Source: a virus. Taken from it: a stretch of 24,454 bases of DNA. The notes below the pieces were generated by a model, which worked only from the letters and a program-made list of their open reading frames with translations, was not told the origin of the DNA and did not search any database. Below, piece after piece: positions 16,256-22,762 of this stretch (positions are counted from its first letter, which is position 1; every line of letters begins with the position of its first letter). Location of the stretch: positions 1-24,454 of IMG/VR virus record IMGVR_UViG_3300031741_000020. The stretch is one strand, 5' to 3'. Made by a program: the position numbers and the translations under genes.

Positions 16256-16629
16256 TACTTGTCTTCCTCAGGCGTAGGGACGTAGTCCTTGTGAAGAATA
16301 AACGCAGTGGCCTGTCCCAGCTTGGGATTGTTCAAGGTGCCATCAGCCTCTTTCTGCATCTTCAGCAATTCCATTAACTCTTTAGCCTGAGCCATGGTTA
16401 TGCGACCTTTCGATAGTGCCTCTAACACTTGTTTGGTATTCTCGGCGTCCATGACTCTAAGGTCATCTGCAGAATCCACCATCTTAGACAGGCGCTCAAA
16501 TGCATAGCCAAGCCAGATGCCACTCTCACTAGAGAACTCACCTTCACCCCTGAGTACCATCTGCAGCTCTTCTAATAGCATCACTGCATTGTCGTCTATG
16601 AATTTCTTTCTTAATTGTTCAGCGTCCAT
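16255..16629 (-). CDS. Putative terminase small subunit
   Basis: This encodes 124 residues, almost wholly helical and acidic. Residues about 72-92 (ALSKGRITMAQAKELMELLK) resemble the oligomerisation helices of small terminases. No clear helix-turn-helix is seen, so DNA binding is not shown. It lies directly upstream of terL with a 1-base overlap and is first gene after the promoter at 16660-16688. GAGGAA is about six bases before the ATG. It may instead be an accessory head-packaging protein. Confidence 0.5.
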   Translation of the reverse strand: MDAEQLRKKFIDDNAVMLLEELQMVLRGEGEFSSESGIWLGYAFERLSKMVDSADDLRVMDAENTKQVLEALSKGRITMAQAKELMELLKMQKEADGTLNNPKLGQATAFILHKDYVPTPEEDK

Positions 16630-16659
16630 ATTGTTCCTCTTTTATTGATTCCACATGTT

Positions 16660-16688
16660 ATTATATCATATCTAATCTTTTAATTCAA
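16660..16688 (-). promoter_or_regulatory. Sigma70 promoter for the terminase/head operon
   Basis: On the minus strand TTGAAT (16688-16683), 17 bases, then TATAAT (16665-16660). The predicted start is near 16653, about 25 bases before the small-terminase ATG. The -35 box lies in the left arm of the inverted repeat 16671-16811. Confidence 0.75.
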
Positions 16689-16811
16689 GATTCAATCTCT
16701 ATATATATATTCATAATCCATAAGATTACTCCAAATAGTTGATATATATAGATAATTTTCAATTTCTTCAAATATATACTTAGGAGATGAATCTTGAATT
16801 AGAAGATTAGA
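16671..16811. repeat. Long inverted repeat with mirrored promoters
   Basis: Arms at 16671-16693 and 16789-16811 match over 23 bases with one mismatch, separated by 95 AT-rich bases that pair further imperfectly. Each arm carries TTGAAT followed by a 17-base spacer. The left arm leads to TATAAT on the minus strand and the right arm to TATTAA (16817-16822) on the plus strand. The second would fire into the primase 3' end. The gap 16630-16833 holds no convincing gene. Confidence 0.65.
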
Positions 16812-16833
16812 GATCATATTAAATGGCCTTGAT

Positions 16834-19185
16834 TCATCTGAATTCTGTGTATTTAGGGTTAAGTACCATCTTATCACCTGAAATCTTCAAATATCCTAGC
16901 TCAATTAAGAAATCTTGACCAGCATCCACTATGTCAGTATCTGTGCTAGGACGATTGTAATTGGTCATACGGATGAAAACACTAGGATTAATGCCTTCCA
17001 GACAGAGCTCAACATTGCTAGGTGAAGTCAATGTTTTCAGTACTTTCTTAGCCCCTCTGACCTTTGTGGCATATGTCTTTAATTTGTATTCTACATTTTT
17101 CTTTTGAACCAGGTACTCAGTCATGCTAGCAACACAGTTAAAGAACATCGTGTCCATAGGGTGGGATTCTGTTCCATAGAATGTGTCACAGTTGTTGTAA
17201 GCATATATACAACCACCTAGAACATATGCTAAAGTATTGCATTTGTTCAATAATTCTTGCCTTCCCTCGTTCTCTTCACCTGGTGCATACCTGTGCCAAT
17301 ATGTATTGAACAGGTCATTATACTTATCTATATGATTGTCATTAATGCATATTTTAGTCACTGGTTTCACGAGCTGTGGGCTATCCATATCATCTGTCTC
17401 ATAGTGGAAATCACTATCGAGATCGTTGAATATTGCTAATTTGTATACGGTATCCCAGTATGTCTGGAGCTTTTGTTCATTTATCTCACAATTTTCTCTT
17501 GTCTTAGATGTGCCTTTGAAATCAGGCTCTTTCCAGTAAATAGGTAATATCCTGGCAGCCATACCACTTGAGTTTATGTTTGAATTCGATATGAATTGTG
17601 TCTCATAAATATCTGGTTGGACAAATATCATACCAGACGCAACTGGCCTGAACTCTAATGAACGATCTGAGCCTTTCCTATCGTGGCGATACATACTACC
17701 TGACATGCCTCGAAGGGCGAAGTCAGTACCAGAATCGGACTTACTGTATTTATTGGTCCAGGCTGACAATATGCCTTGACCTTCCTCAGCTACATAGTTG
17801 ATAACGCCACCAGCATTGAATGCCTTTTGTACTGCACCCTCTTCTGTGATATCATCCACAAATAAGCCAGGTACTCGTCTGTTTTTTAATGCCTCTAATG
17901 CATCCACGAGGACATGTGAACCTTTATTTGATCCGAGTATATCTGCAAGACTTACTGCTTTACCTTCTTTTGGCTTTATGGCAGCGCCTTGTGCCTGCGT
18001 GATAGCCTTATCGATTGACTTCATATCCAGCTGTATTCGTGGATCGTCTTTATTAAAGGCATCTACCTGCTCTTTATTTGCTTTAACCAGGCCTTTCAAA
18101 ACTTGGTCATATACACCGGATTTGAAACGACCAGAATCTGCAATAAAGAATGCAGTTAGGTGGAAATAAGACTCTAGACTCTTAGAACCTGCTTGAACCT
18201 TAGCCTTTTTGTTAATGCTCATACATGTGCAGATTAATAAAGCAGGTAATACATCGTGAACAGACATAAGATTATATGAAGCTATCTCTTGTGCTGCTTC
18301 CATCATACTCTTTGGAACCCATTCAGTAGGGAATTCGACCTCTTCGTACATATCATATGATTCGGGGATAGGGGTGGGTGTCTCCCAATCGTCATAAGTT
18401 AATATTGTTACATCGCCAGCTGATTTCTTGGCCGAGTTTATGAATTTTCCTATCTGGTTGTAGGCCAGCGTATAACGTGGCTCATTACCTTCTGCTTGTG
18501 AAAACAGAGAATCAAGCATACCCTCTATTTTGTCCTGAGAGTATCGATATGTCCAATGCATTATAAGGGAGTTCATTGGGCTAGTGATATGTTTGCCAGA
18601 TAGGAACATCTGGATAGCTGATATCGGATCGAATTTTTCAGATTCTGGAACAATATCAATAGCTTGCCTCTCATCTTCAGGGAGAGGAGGAAAGCCCCTA
18701 ACTAGCGTTGTCCATTCGTATATGGTGCCAGGTGAGGCAATTACCTCTGCTTTAAAACCATTTTTACTGTTTGTCGTCTCAGGCATGCGTAAGATGCGGG
18801 GAATATCTTTGACATTTGGATCACCGTCAAATACAATAACTAATGCTTCTTGGACTTTCTTCCATTCAGCAAAATTAGTTGTTGATGTAAGCCAGTAATA
18901 ATGGTATTTGTCAGGTGATGTCTGGACTACAATACTAGGTGTAAGAGGCCATTGTGTTCTCGGCGCTTTTCGTGGGTTGTCATCGTCCAGGAATATAGCT
19001 CGGCAACGGACGATGTTTTGCTCTTTACGATTGGAAGAGCCATCATTCTCATTTACTGTGAAATAAATGTCTGTTGTAGCAGTGTTTAAGCACCAGTCGA
19101 GGTCATGCGTGGGGGTGGCCCTGTCACTGATACTGACGTATAAGTGGTTACCAGGGAATAAGGATAGAAATTCTATAGCATCCAA
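16834..19185 (-). CDS. Primase-helicase (RepB-like primase plus DUF3987-like ATPase)
   Basis: The protein has 783 residues. Residues about 1-160 resemble a prim-pol/RepB-type primase: acidic motif IFLDDDNP (Asp 67-69), YHYYWL (94-99), and DIPRILRMPETTN (127-139). Residues about 300-700 fit the DUF3987 helicase-like domain, with a degenerate P-loop ADSGRFKS (349-356) in which the usual first Gly is Ala. It probably primes and unwinds DNA for phage replication. I chose the TTG at 19185 because AAAGGAG lies eight bases upstream and the nearby ATG is out of frame. It is transcribed from a promoter at 19362-19390 through a leader with a terminator. Confidence 0.78.
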   Translation of the reverse strand: MDAIEFLSLFPGNHLYVSISDRATPTHDLDWCLNTATTDIYFTVNENDGSSNRKEQNIVRCRAIFLDDDNPRKAPRTQWPLTPSIVVQTSPDKYHYYWLTSTTNFAEWKKVQEALVIVFDGDPNVKDIPRILRMPETTNSKNGFKAEVIASPGTIYEWTTLVRGFPPLPEDERQAIDIVPESEKFDPISAIQMFLSGKHITSPMNSLIMHWTYRYSQDKIEGMLDSLFSQAEGNEPRYTLAYNQIGKFINSAKKSAGDVTILTYDDWETPTPIPESYDMYEEVEFPTEWVPKSMMEAAQEIASYNLMSVHDVLPALLICTCMSINKKAKVQAGSKSLESYFHLTAFFIADSGRFKSGVYDQVLKGLVKANKEQVDAFNKDDPRIQLDMKSIDKAITQAQGAAIKPKEGKAVSLADILGSNKGSHVLVDALEALKNRRVPGLFVDDITEEGAVQKAFNAGGVINYVAEEGQGILSAWTNKYSKSDSGTDFALRGMSGSMYRHDRKGSDRSLEFRPVASGMIFVQPDIYETQFISNSNINSSGMAARILPIYWKEPDFKGTSKTRENCEINEQKLQTYWDTVYKLAIFNDLDSDFHYETDDMDSPQLVKPVTKICINDNHIDKYNDLFNTYWHRYAPGEENEGRQELLNKCNTLAYVLGGCIYAYNNCDTFYGTESHPMDTMFFNCVASMTEYLVQKKNVEYKLKTYATKVRGAKKVLKTLTSPSNVELCLEGINPSVFIRMTNYNRPSTDTDIVDAGQDFLIELGYLKISGDKMVLNPKYTEFR

Positions 19186-19219
19186 AAGTGTTTCTCCTTT
19201 GTACTCCAGAAATAAAATG

Positions 19220-19253
19220 CTCTCTCGTCGTACGCCTGTCTACAACGAGAGAG
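19220..19253 (-). promoter_or_regulatory. 9-bp hairpin in the primase leader
   Basis: CTCTCTCGT and ACGAGAGAG form a perfect stem about 35 bases upstream of the primase start, between the attenuator-like terminator and the SD. It may protect the message or separate the SD from upstream structure. No T-run follows. Confidence 0.55.
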
Positions 19254-19289
19254 TAAAACCAGATGGCCCCGGAGAGTAGCCGTTGGTTT

Positions 19290-19309
19290 AAAAAGAGGTA
19301 GCTTACCTC
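19290..19309 (-). terminator. Intrinsic terminator in the primase leader
   Basis: The minus strand reads GAGGTA-AGC-TACCTC followed by five T. It lies about 50 bases downstream of the predicted start and about 105 upstream of the gene. AGGTAG near the transcript's 5' end (about 19352-19357) could pair with CTACCT of the 3' arm, a possible antiterminator. A further stem (19316-19321 with 19340-19345, CTCCTT/AAGGAG) precedes it. Confidence 0.6.
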
Positions 19310-19361
19310 GACAGTCTCCTTCGATTGAACCAGGCGTGAAAGGAGCTGATCTACCTATATT

Positions 19362-19390
19362 AATATATAAATGATGAAAAAGATAATCAA
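19362..19390 (-). promoter_or_regulatory. Promoter for the primase gene
   Basis: On the minus strand TTGATT (19390-19385), 17 bases, then TATATT (19367-19362). The -35 overlaps the first operator-like site (19386-19400), so a protein on that site would block the promoter. Confidence 0.6.
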
Positions 19391-19490
19391 TAATGTTGAT
19401 AGTTGGTATCAATAAAATTGATACGTTATTTGTCAAAGTTTTGACAACGCAAAGTCAAAAATATGACAAAAATAGTGTCAAAGTTTTGAT
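19386..19490. promoter_or_regulatory. Array of five operator-like palindromes (left cluster)
   Basis: Sites: ATCAATAATGTTGAT (19386-19400), ATCAATAAAATTGAT (19408-19422, within a 19-bp perfect dyad 19406-19424), GTCAAAGTTTTGAC (19432-19445), GTCAAAAATATGAC (19454-19467), GTCAAAGTTTTGAT (19477-19490). Their centres are spaced 22-23 bp, about two helical turns. This could be a repressor array controlling divergent promoters or an iteron-like replication origin next to the primase gene. The same motifs recur at 22763-22923. Confidence 0.7.
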
Positions 19491-19528
19491 AGCAAAATAT
19501 ATCTTGACAAACATTTACGGATGTGTGT

Positions 19529-19599
19529 ACGTTGCGTTCTGTGCGAATCACCTGATAGATATACAAGGAGACTTCTGAGGGATGCGCTCAGAACGCGAC
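19529..19599 (-). repeat. Dyad element E (minus-oriented member of the early-block family)
   Basis: GTTGCGTTCTG (19531-19541) pairs with CAGAACGCGAC (19589-19599) over 11 bp with one wobble. On the minus strand it ends CAGAACGCAACGT, identical over 13 bases to element F and close to the GCAACRTC tail of elements A-D. It marks the left border of the rightward early genes. Confidence 0.55.
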
Positions 19600-19644
19600 C
19601 AAGCTGTTGAAATCATTGAAGAAAATAGTGTTACCATACGGTAA
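19582..19644 (+). CDS. Possible 20-residue peptide, first rightward ORF
   Basis: The ATG at 19582 has AAGGAG eleven bases upstream and starts MRSERDQAVEIIEEN, a plausible amphipathic helix. It begins inside the right half of dyad element E and ends in a GTTACC-ATAC-GGTAAC hairpin. It may be a leader peptide, a remnant of a longer gene or chance. Confidence 0.25.
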   Translation: MRSERDQAVEIIEENSVTIR

Positions 19645-19738
19645 CAAAACCTAAGTGATTGATATTGTTGACTTTCTTGTATATAGACATGTCTCTATAT
19701 AGATAGAGAAAAAAAAGATTCAGAGATTGAATAATAAT

Positions 19739-19787
19739 GAAGAAAAAGGTTTACAAAATAATCTGACCGATTATAATAGGAGATATC
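19739..19787 (+). promoter_or_regulatory. Early promoter, copy 1
   Basis: TTTACA (19750-19755), 16 bases, TATAAT (19772-19777), about 60 bases before the 208-aa gene. The 49-base block around it recurs at 21510-21558 with four differences. Confidence 0.75.
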
Positions 19788-19831
19788 AGATGGAGAAATA
19801 CTCTATCTAATCCAATCACAGGAGATCCAAA

Positions 19832-20458
19832 ATGAAAATGAAAGAAATGAAAGAAATCGCAACCCCTATTATTGAGTCTGGTTTTGAATCCGGCGCAGAT
19901 CACGATGACATCAAAGGCGCATTGGTCGCTGCAAAAATTCCTTTTGGTAAGATAAATTCCCTTTTCAAGACCATCGCAATTGAACTCGAGTTGATGCGAG
20001 ATCCTGCTGATATCAAATCCGAGATCGATGCTCAGGTCACTGAATCCGAATGGGATGCCATTGACACTTGGGACCAGATCACCTCTGTAGTGGAAGAGAT
20101 CATGGATGAAGTTGAAGGTTCCACTGAGGCGCAGGTCCTCTCGGTTATTCGTGCATACTTTAAAGATCAGGGTCTCACTCTTCCAAAGAAGACTGCCAAG
20201 AAGGCAGGTGCTCGTTCTACCGGTGGAAAGATTCAGGCAGCTGTTTTTGGTCTGTTCGCATCTACCCAGAAACCCACCAAGCAAGAACTTTATGATGCCG
20301 TGGAACCCTGTATCTCTGGTAAGATCGAGACTAATACCATCTTTAATGTGAAACATTATTTCATCCTCTGTTATGCCCTTTGTAATAACATGACCATGGA
20401 AGATGCTCATGCTGAGACCAAAGATATGGTTTTCGGTGCAGCTGACTCTGCAGAATAA
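19832..20458 (+). CDS. Early protein, 208 aa, unknown
   Basis: The GGAGAT ribosome site and a dedicated promoter suggest strong early expression, and codon use looks smoother than in its neighbours. The protein is acidic and mostly helical, beginning MKMKEMKEIATPIIESG. A basic Lys/Ala/Thr-rich linker near residues 119-132 (PKKTAKKAGARSTGGK) separates two helical parts. The linker resembles flexible nucleic-acid-binding tails. No known domain is recognised, and no membrane segment or signal peptide is seen. First clear gene of the rightward block; it may be a host-takeover or DNA-associated protein, but this is a guess. Confidence 0.8.
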   Translation: MKMKEMKEIATPIIESGFESGADHDDIKGALVAAKIPFGKINSLFKTIAIELELMRDPADIKSEIDAQVTESEWDAIDTWDQITSVVEEIMDEVEGSTEAQVLSVIRAYFKDQGLTLPKKTAKKAGARSTGGKIQAAVFGLFASTQKPTKQELYDAVEPCISGKIETNTIFNVKHYFILCYALCNNMTMEDAHAETKDMVFGAADSAE

Positions 20459-20472
20459 TCTGCTAAATATCT

Positions 20473-20551
20473 GAACTTTTTCTAGCCGCCACGGTCACTT
20501 TGTTGGTATAATATCCAGCAAAACTGACCGTTCGGCTCACAACGCAACATC
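20473..20551 (+). repeat. Dyad element A
   Basis: This 79-nt element starts GAACTTTTTC and has three nested stems: AGCCG/CGGCT, ACGGTCA/TGACCGT and TTTGTTGG/CCAGCAAA (one wobble). Its loop carries TGGTATAAT, an extended -10 motif. It ends CGCAACATC. Aligns without gaps to element B. Similarity to C continues about 13 bases further (RATATATGATATA). Confidence 0.75.
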
Positions 20552-20557
20552 GATATA

Positions 20558-20566
20558 TGATATAAT
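20558..20566 (+). promoter_or_regulatory. Possible extended -10 promoter for the 127-aa gene
   Basis: TGATATAAT matches the TGnTATAAT extended -10 motif, 35 bases before the next ATG. No good -35 lies 17 bases upstream. Confidence 0.4.
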
Positions 20567-20600
20567 TTTCAATGGTCTATCAATGACCTAAGGAGAAGAC

Positions 20601-20984
20601 ATGATTTCAAAAACACAGATTGGTGATATTCGGAACAGAGTCCAGGTAGCATTGGACCTTGTAGGAAAAGATCTTGGTATGGATCTCAAGATGGGCGCTA
20701 TCAGTTACGACAGTGATGGATTCAGATGTAAATTGAAAGGTCGTTGGGAAGATTCACTGCCAGAGGTCTGCGTCGATTATGACAATCACCAGATATTCAG
20801 TGGATTGCCCATGAGAGGTTCTGTTATTGAGTTCCAAGGTGATCCTTACCAGGTTTACGGATACAAGAAACGTGCCACCAAACGACCTATCATTATCGCA
20901 GATATGGGGGGGTCTCAATATGTCATATCAGAACGTGCATGTGAGAACTCTAAGATAATCCAAGAAGCAGAAGAGGCAAACTAA
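20601..20984 (+). CDS. Early protein, 127 aa, unknown
   Basis: AAGGAG lies six to seven bases before the ATG. The protein is mixed alpha/beta, with an N-terminal helix (IGDIRNRVQVALDLVGKDLG) and then strands around LPEVCVDYDNHQIFSGLP and FQGDPYQVYGY. The last part is charged. I recognise no family or catalytic motif. Its stop overlaps the start of the next gene (TAATG), so the two are made together and may work together. Confidence 0.8.
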   Translation: MISKTQIGDIRNRVQVALDLVGKDLGMDLKMGAISYDSDGFRCKLKGRWEDSLPEVCVDYDNHQIFSGLPMRGSVIEFQGDPYQVYGYKKRATKRPIIIADMGGSQYVISERACENSKIIQEAEEAN

Positions 20985-21196
20985 TGTCAGTAATACCAGC
21001 ATATGGTCGAGACTACAAATCGGCAAAGGCGGCAAAGGCGGCATGGGAATCTGGTAAGGTGGATTTCATTCTGAAAGATATGTCTTCCCCATGGGATGGG
21101 AAATATTGTAGTGGTCGAGATTTCTATGGTCAGAGTGTGGAGATCCGATATCAGAAAAAGACCAGACTGGTTTTCGGGACATGCATACCTGACTAA
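20984..21196 (+). CDS. Small conserved phage protein, 70 aa (PAYGRDYKS motif)
   Basis: The N-terminal PAYGRDYKSAKAAKAAWESGK and the following DFILKDMSSPWDGK are a pattern I recall from many unrelated phages as a small hypothetical protein of early or replication regions. Its function is unknown. It is translationally coupled to the upstream gene by a one-base overlap. It has no membrane segment and ends in a beta-like KKTRLVFGT strand. Confidence 0.8.
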   Translation: MSVIPAYGRDYKSAKAAKAAWESGKVDFILKDMSSPWDGKYCSGRDFYGQSVEIRYQKKTRLVFGTCIPD

Positions 21197-21200
21197 GTTA

Positions 21201-21282
21201 GATCTCCCTGAATCGATCCTACAGGTCATGCCTTGATATTATATCAGGTACGACCTGAGGGATCGATGCATGGAGCAACGTC
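21201..21282 (+). repeat. Dyad element D
   Basis: This 82-nt element has nested stems ATCGATCC/GGATCGAT (21212-21219, 21260-21267), CAGGTC/GACCTG (21222-21227, 21252-21257) and an inner TGATAT/ATATCA. Its centre has TGATATTAT. It ends GGAGCAACGTC like B. Stem sequences differ from A-C while length, order of stems and tail agree. The rest of the spacer (21283-21380) is AT-rich without a gene. Confidence 0.65.
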
Positions 21283-21392
21283 TGGTATCTTACTGATATT
21301 GTTAGATATTTTTAGATGATATTTTCAGCATATCGAAAAACATCATATAAAAATACGTAACAATAACATATACTTAATTTTAAGGAGTCAAA

Positions 21393-21602
21393 ATGGATTG
21401 CGTTTTTTGTGAATCATGTCAATCAGAGGTCCAAAAGAATGATGCCTATAAGGCAGAATTTGTCTGGTACTGTACCGAATGTTTTGATCGATTAATAGTG
21501 AAGAAAGACGAAGAAAAAGGTTTACAAAATAATCATACCGATTATAATAGTAGATGTCGGGCGGAGAATAAATCTCTGACCCTAACCGGAGAAATAAAAT
21601 GA
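21393..21602 (+). CDS. Small cysteine-rich (zinc-finger-like) protein
   Basis: This encodes 69 residues. AAGGAG lies about six bases upstream of the ATG. Cys 3, 6, 9 and Cys 27, 30 (CxxC pairs with a 17-residue loop containing FVWYCTEC) suggest a small zinc-binding module within the first 39 residues. The last 30 residues are encoded by the second copy of the early promoter block (21510-21558), in frame from residue 40. The tail may therefore have been gained when the promoter was copied here. The stop overlaps the next start (ATGA). Confidence 0.65.
   Translation: MDCVFCESCQSEVQKNDAYKAEFVWYCTECFDRLIVKKDEEKGLQNNHTDYNSRCRAENKSLTLTGEIK
21510..21558 (+). promoter_or_regulatory. Early promoter, copy 2, inside a coding region
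   Basis: TTTACA (21521-21526), 16 bases, TATAAT (21543-21548). It is 56 bases before the 99-aa gene, as copy 1 is 60 before its gene. Identical to copy 1 at 45 of 49 positions. Confidence 0.75.
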
Positions 21603-21898
21603 CAAAACTACAACAAGCAATCAAGGCAGAGTTATTCGCAGGTGCAACCGCAGAAGAGATCAAATCAGTAGTCGACCAGATGAACGATGCATATTGTATC
21701 GTTACAGCATTTAAGGCAGGCACCAAAGTATGCAAGATCTGTAATGAGATCCACCCAATATCCGAGTTCAATAAGAGAACCCAGAATAAAGACGGTCTGA
21801 ACGCATCTTGCAAATCATGCCTGAAAACCTGGAACAAAGAGTATAAGGCCAACAAGGCCAGAGCCAAGGCTCAACTCGAATCTTTTCAAACTGCATAA
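21599..21898 (+). CDS. Zinc-finger protein, 99 aa
   Basis: After an N-terminal helical part with GATAEEIKSVVDQMN comes a CKIC-x22-CKSC zinc pattern: CKICNEIHPISEFNKR, then a segment ending CKSC near residue 75, and a Lys-rich helix. This resembles the zinc-binding half of recombination endonuclease VII and HNH proteins. The catalytic H-N-H part is missing, so it is probably only a nucleic-acid-binding module. GGAG lies about eight bases before the ATG. It has its own promoter within the preceding gene. Confidence 0.75.
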   Translation: MTKLQQAIKAELFAGATAEEIKSVVDQMNDAYCIVTAFKAGTKVCKICNEIHPISEFNKRTQNKDGLNASCKSCLKTWNKEYKANKARAKAQLESFQTA

Positions 21899-21906
21899 TT
21901 TAACCT

Positions 21907-21922
21907 GGGGTCGAAAGACCCC
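21907..21922 (+). terminator. GGGGTC-GAAA-GACCCC hairpin
   Basis: A 6-bp GC-rich stem with a GNRA loop lies eight bases after the zinc-finger gene. It is followed by TTATAG, not a T-run, so it is more likely a message-end stabiliser or weak terminator. Element B starts six bases later. Confidence 0.6.
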
Positions 21923-21927
21923 TTATA

Positions 21928-22006
21928 GAACTTTCCCTGGCCGTCGCGGTCGAATCGTTGGTGGTTATATCAACAGATCCAACCGTTACGGCCACGGAGC
22001 AACGTC
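21928..22006 (+). repeat. Dyad element B
   Basis: This 79-nt element aligns without gaps to A. The outer stem TGGCCGT/ACGGCCA is longer than in A and keeps pairing through A-T to G-C change. The second stem CGGT/ACCG is shorter. Its loop is GTGGTTATATC. Its tail CGGAGCAACGTC holds the GGAG upstream of the next gene's ATG at 22012. Confidence 0.75.
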
Positions 22007-22011
22007 CAAAA

Positions 22012-22326
22012 ATGAGGCCACAAGTGAGACCATCAAAGAGATCCACCATCTGTATATTAGGTATTGTCATTGTTTTTATATTCGGTGCCTACATAGACGG
22101 GCATGCCATGTCCGATAAGTCATTCTTCGAGAACACTTATTCATATCCGACCAGAAACATGTGTCGCAGTATTGGCACCCAGTACGGTTTTAAGTATGCC
22201 ATCCAATGTGCACGTCTGGTGGAAGAGAACAACAGAAGAGAAGAGAACAGACAGGCACAATTAGATCTGACCAGATCACTGACATTATTGGTGGAACAAA
22301 TCACCAGGGACAGAAGACGAAGATAA
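22012..22326 (+). CDS. Small single-pass membrane protein
   Basis: This encodes 104 residues from the ATG at 22012. The frame can be opened from a TTG at 21958, but that start lies inside dyad element B. GGAG in the element tail is 12 bases upstream, a long spacer. The N-terminus is basic (Arg, Lys in the first 10 residues), followed by a membrane segment at about 11-28 (TICILGIVIVFIFGAYI). A roughly 70-residue Cys- and Arg-rich part follows and ends RDRRRR. Topology is probably N-in. Function is unknown; early single-pass proteins are often superinfection exclusion or host-modifying factors. Confidence 0.65.
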   Translation: MRPQVRPSKRSTICILGIVIVFIFGAYIDGHAMSDKSFFENTYSYPTRNMCRSIGTQYGFKYAIQCARLVEENNRREENRQAQLDLTRSLTLLVEQITRDRRRR

Positions 22327-22329
22327 GCT

Positions 22330-22409
22330 GAACTTTTTCTGGCTGTAACGGTGCTCGTTGTTGATGTACTATCCAGCAACAGGCATCGTTCGACGTATGG
22401 AGCAACATC
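22330..22409 (+). repeat. Dyad element C
   Basis: This 80-nt element has stem ACGGTGC/GCATCGT (one wobble), with two base pairs exchanged relative to A (C-G to G-C, A-T to C-G). The inner stem is GTTGTTG/CAGCAAC. The outer stem is weak. It ends GGAGCAACATC and similarity to A continues into RATATATGATATA. Confidence 0.72.
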
Positions 22410-22485
22410 AATATATGATATACCTAGGACGAAGACGAAATGTAAGAACTCCAGTTAACTTTAAACAAATAAGCGTAGGATAAAA

Positions 22486-22677
22486 ATGATTAAATGCATA
22501 GAAATAAACTGCCCATCCTGTGGCGATCTGCACTCCGTAGCTGTAAACGACTCTAACTATAATAAATGGGTAGGCGGAGAGCTGATACAGAATGCAATGC
22601 CGAACTTGACACCAACTGAACGAGAGCAATTAATAAGCAGAATATGTCCAAGATGTCAAGATGCCATATTTGTATAA
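22486..22677 (+). CDS. Small zinc-ribbon phage protein, 63 aa
   Basis: Cys 9/12 (NCPSC) near the N-terminus and Cys 54/57 (ICPRC) near the end form a zinc-ribbon pair. Between them a conserved pattern (YNKWVGGELIQNAMPNL, then EREQLISRI) matches a small family common in diverse phages, often listed as hypothetical. AGGAT lies five bases before the ATG. Probably a protein- or nucleic-acid-binding adaptor; no enzyme motif. Confidence 0.82.
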   Translation: MIKCIEINCPSCGDLHSVAVNDSNYNKWVGGELIQNAMPNLTPTEREQLISRICPRCQDAIFV

Positions 22678-22688
22678 TACATACTTAG

Positions 22689-22759
22689 GACGTTGCGTTC
22701 TGGCGGAGACGTACACAAAGAATAGATGATTATACCAGAAGAATCCAGCCAGAGCGTTC
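22689..22759 (-). repeat. Dyad element F (minus-oriented)
   Basis: This 71-nt element has stem GCGTTCTGGC/GCCAGAGCGT (10 bp, two wobbles). On the minus strand it begins GAACGCTCTGGC, carries TGGTATAAT in the middle as element A does, and ends GCAACGTC. It marks the right border of the early block, pointing opposite to A-D. Confidence 0.6.
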
Positions 22760-22762
22760 TAA

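Noticed and set aside
16692-16877. 61-codon frame (GTG start) between primase and terminase genes
   Set aside because: It starts inside the primase gene without an SD and spans the AT-rich inverted repeat; its protein-like look is probably an effect of composition.
1056-18898. Plus-strand ORFs across the late region
   Set aside because: They lie antisense to clearly coding minus-strand genes, lack SD sites and have no recognisable protein pattern.
19173-19436. 87-codon minus frame over the primase leader
   Set aside because: It overlaps the promoter, terminator and hairpins, and its start lacks an SD.
19790-19810. Six-codon ORF (MEKYSI) after the early promoter
   Set aside because: Its SD-like AGGAGA lies at or before the predicted transcription start, and the duplicate promoter at 21510 has no counterpart.
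20473-22409. Dyad elements as ECF/sigmaE-type promoters (GAACTT start)
   Set aside because: GAACTT is conserved, but the sequence 16 bases downstream does not match a TCTRA-type -10 in any copy.
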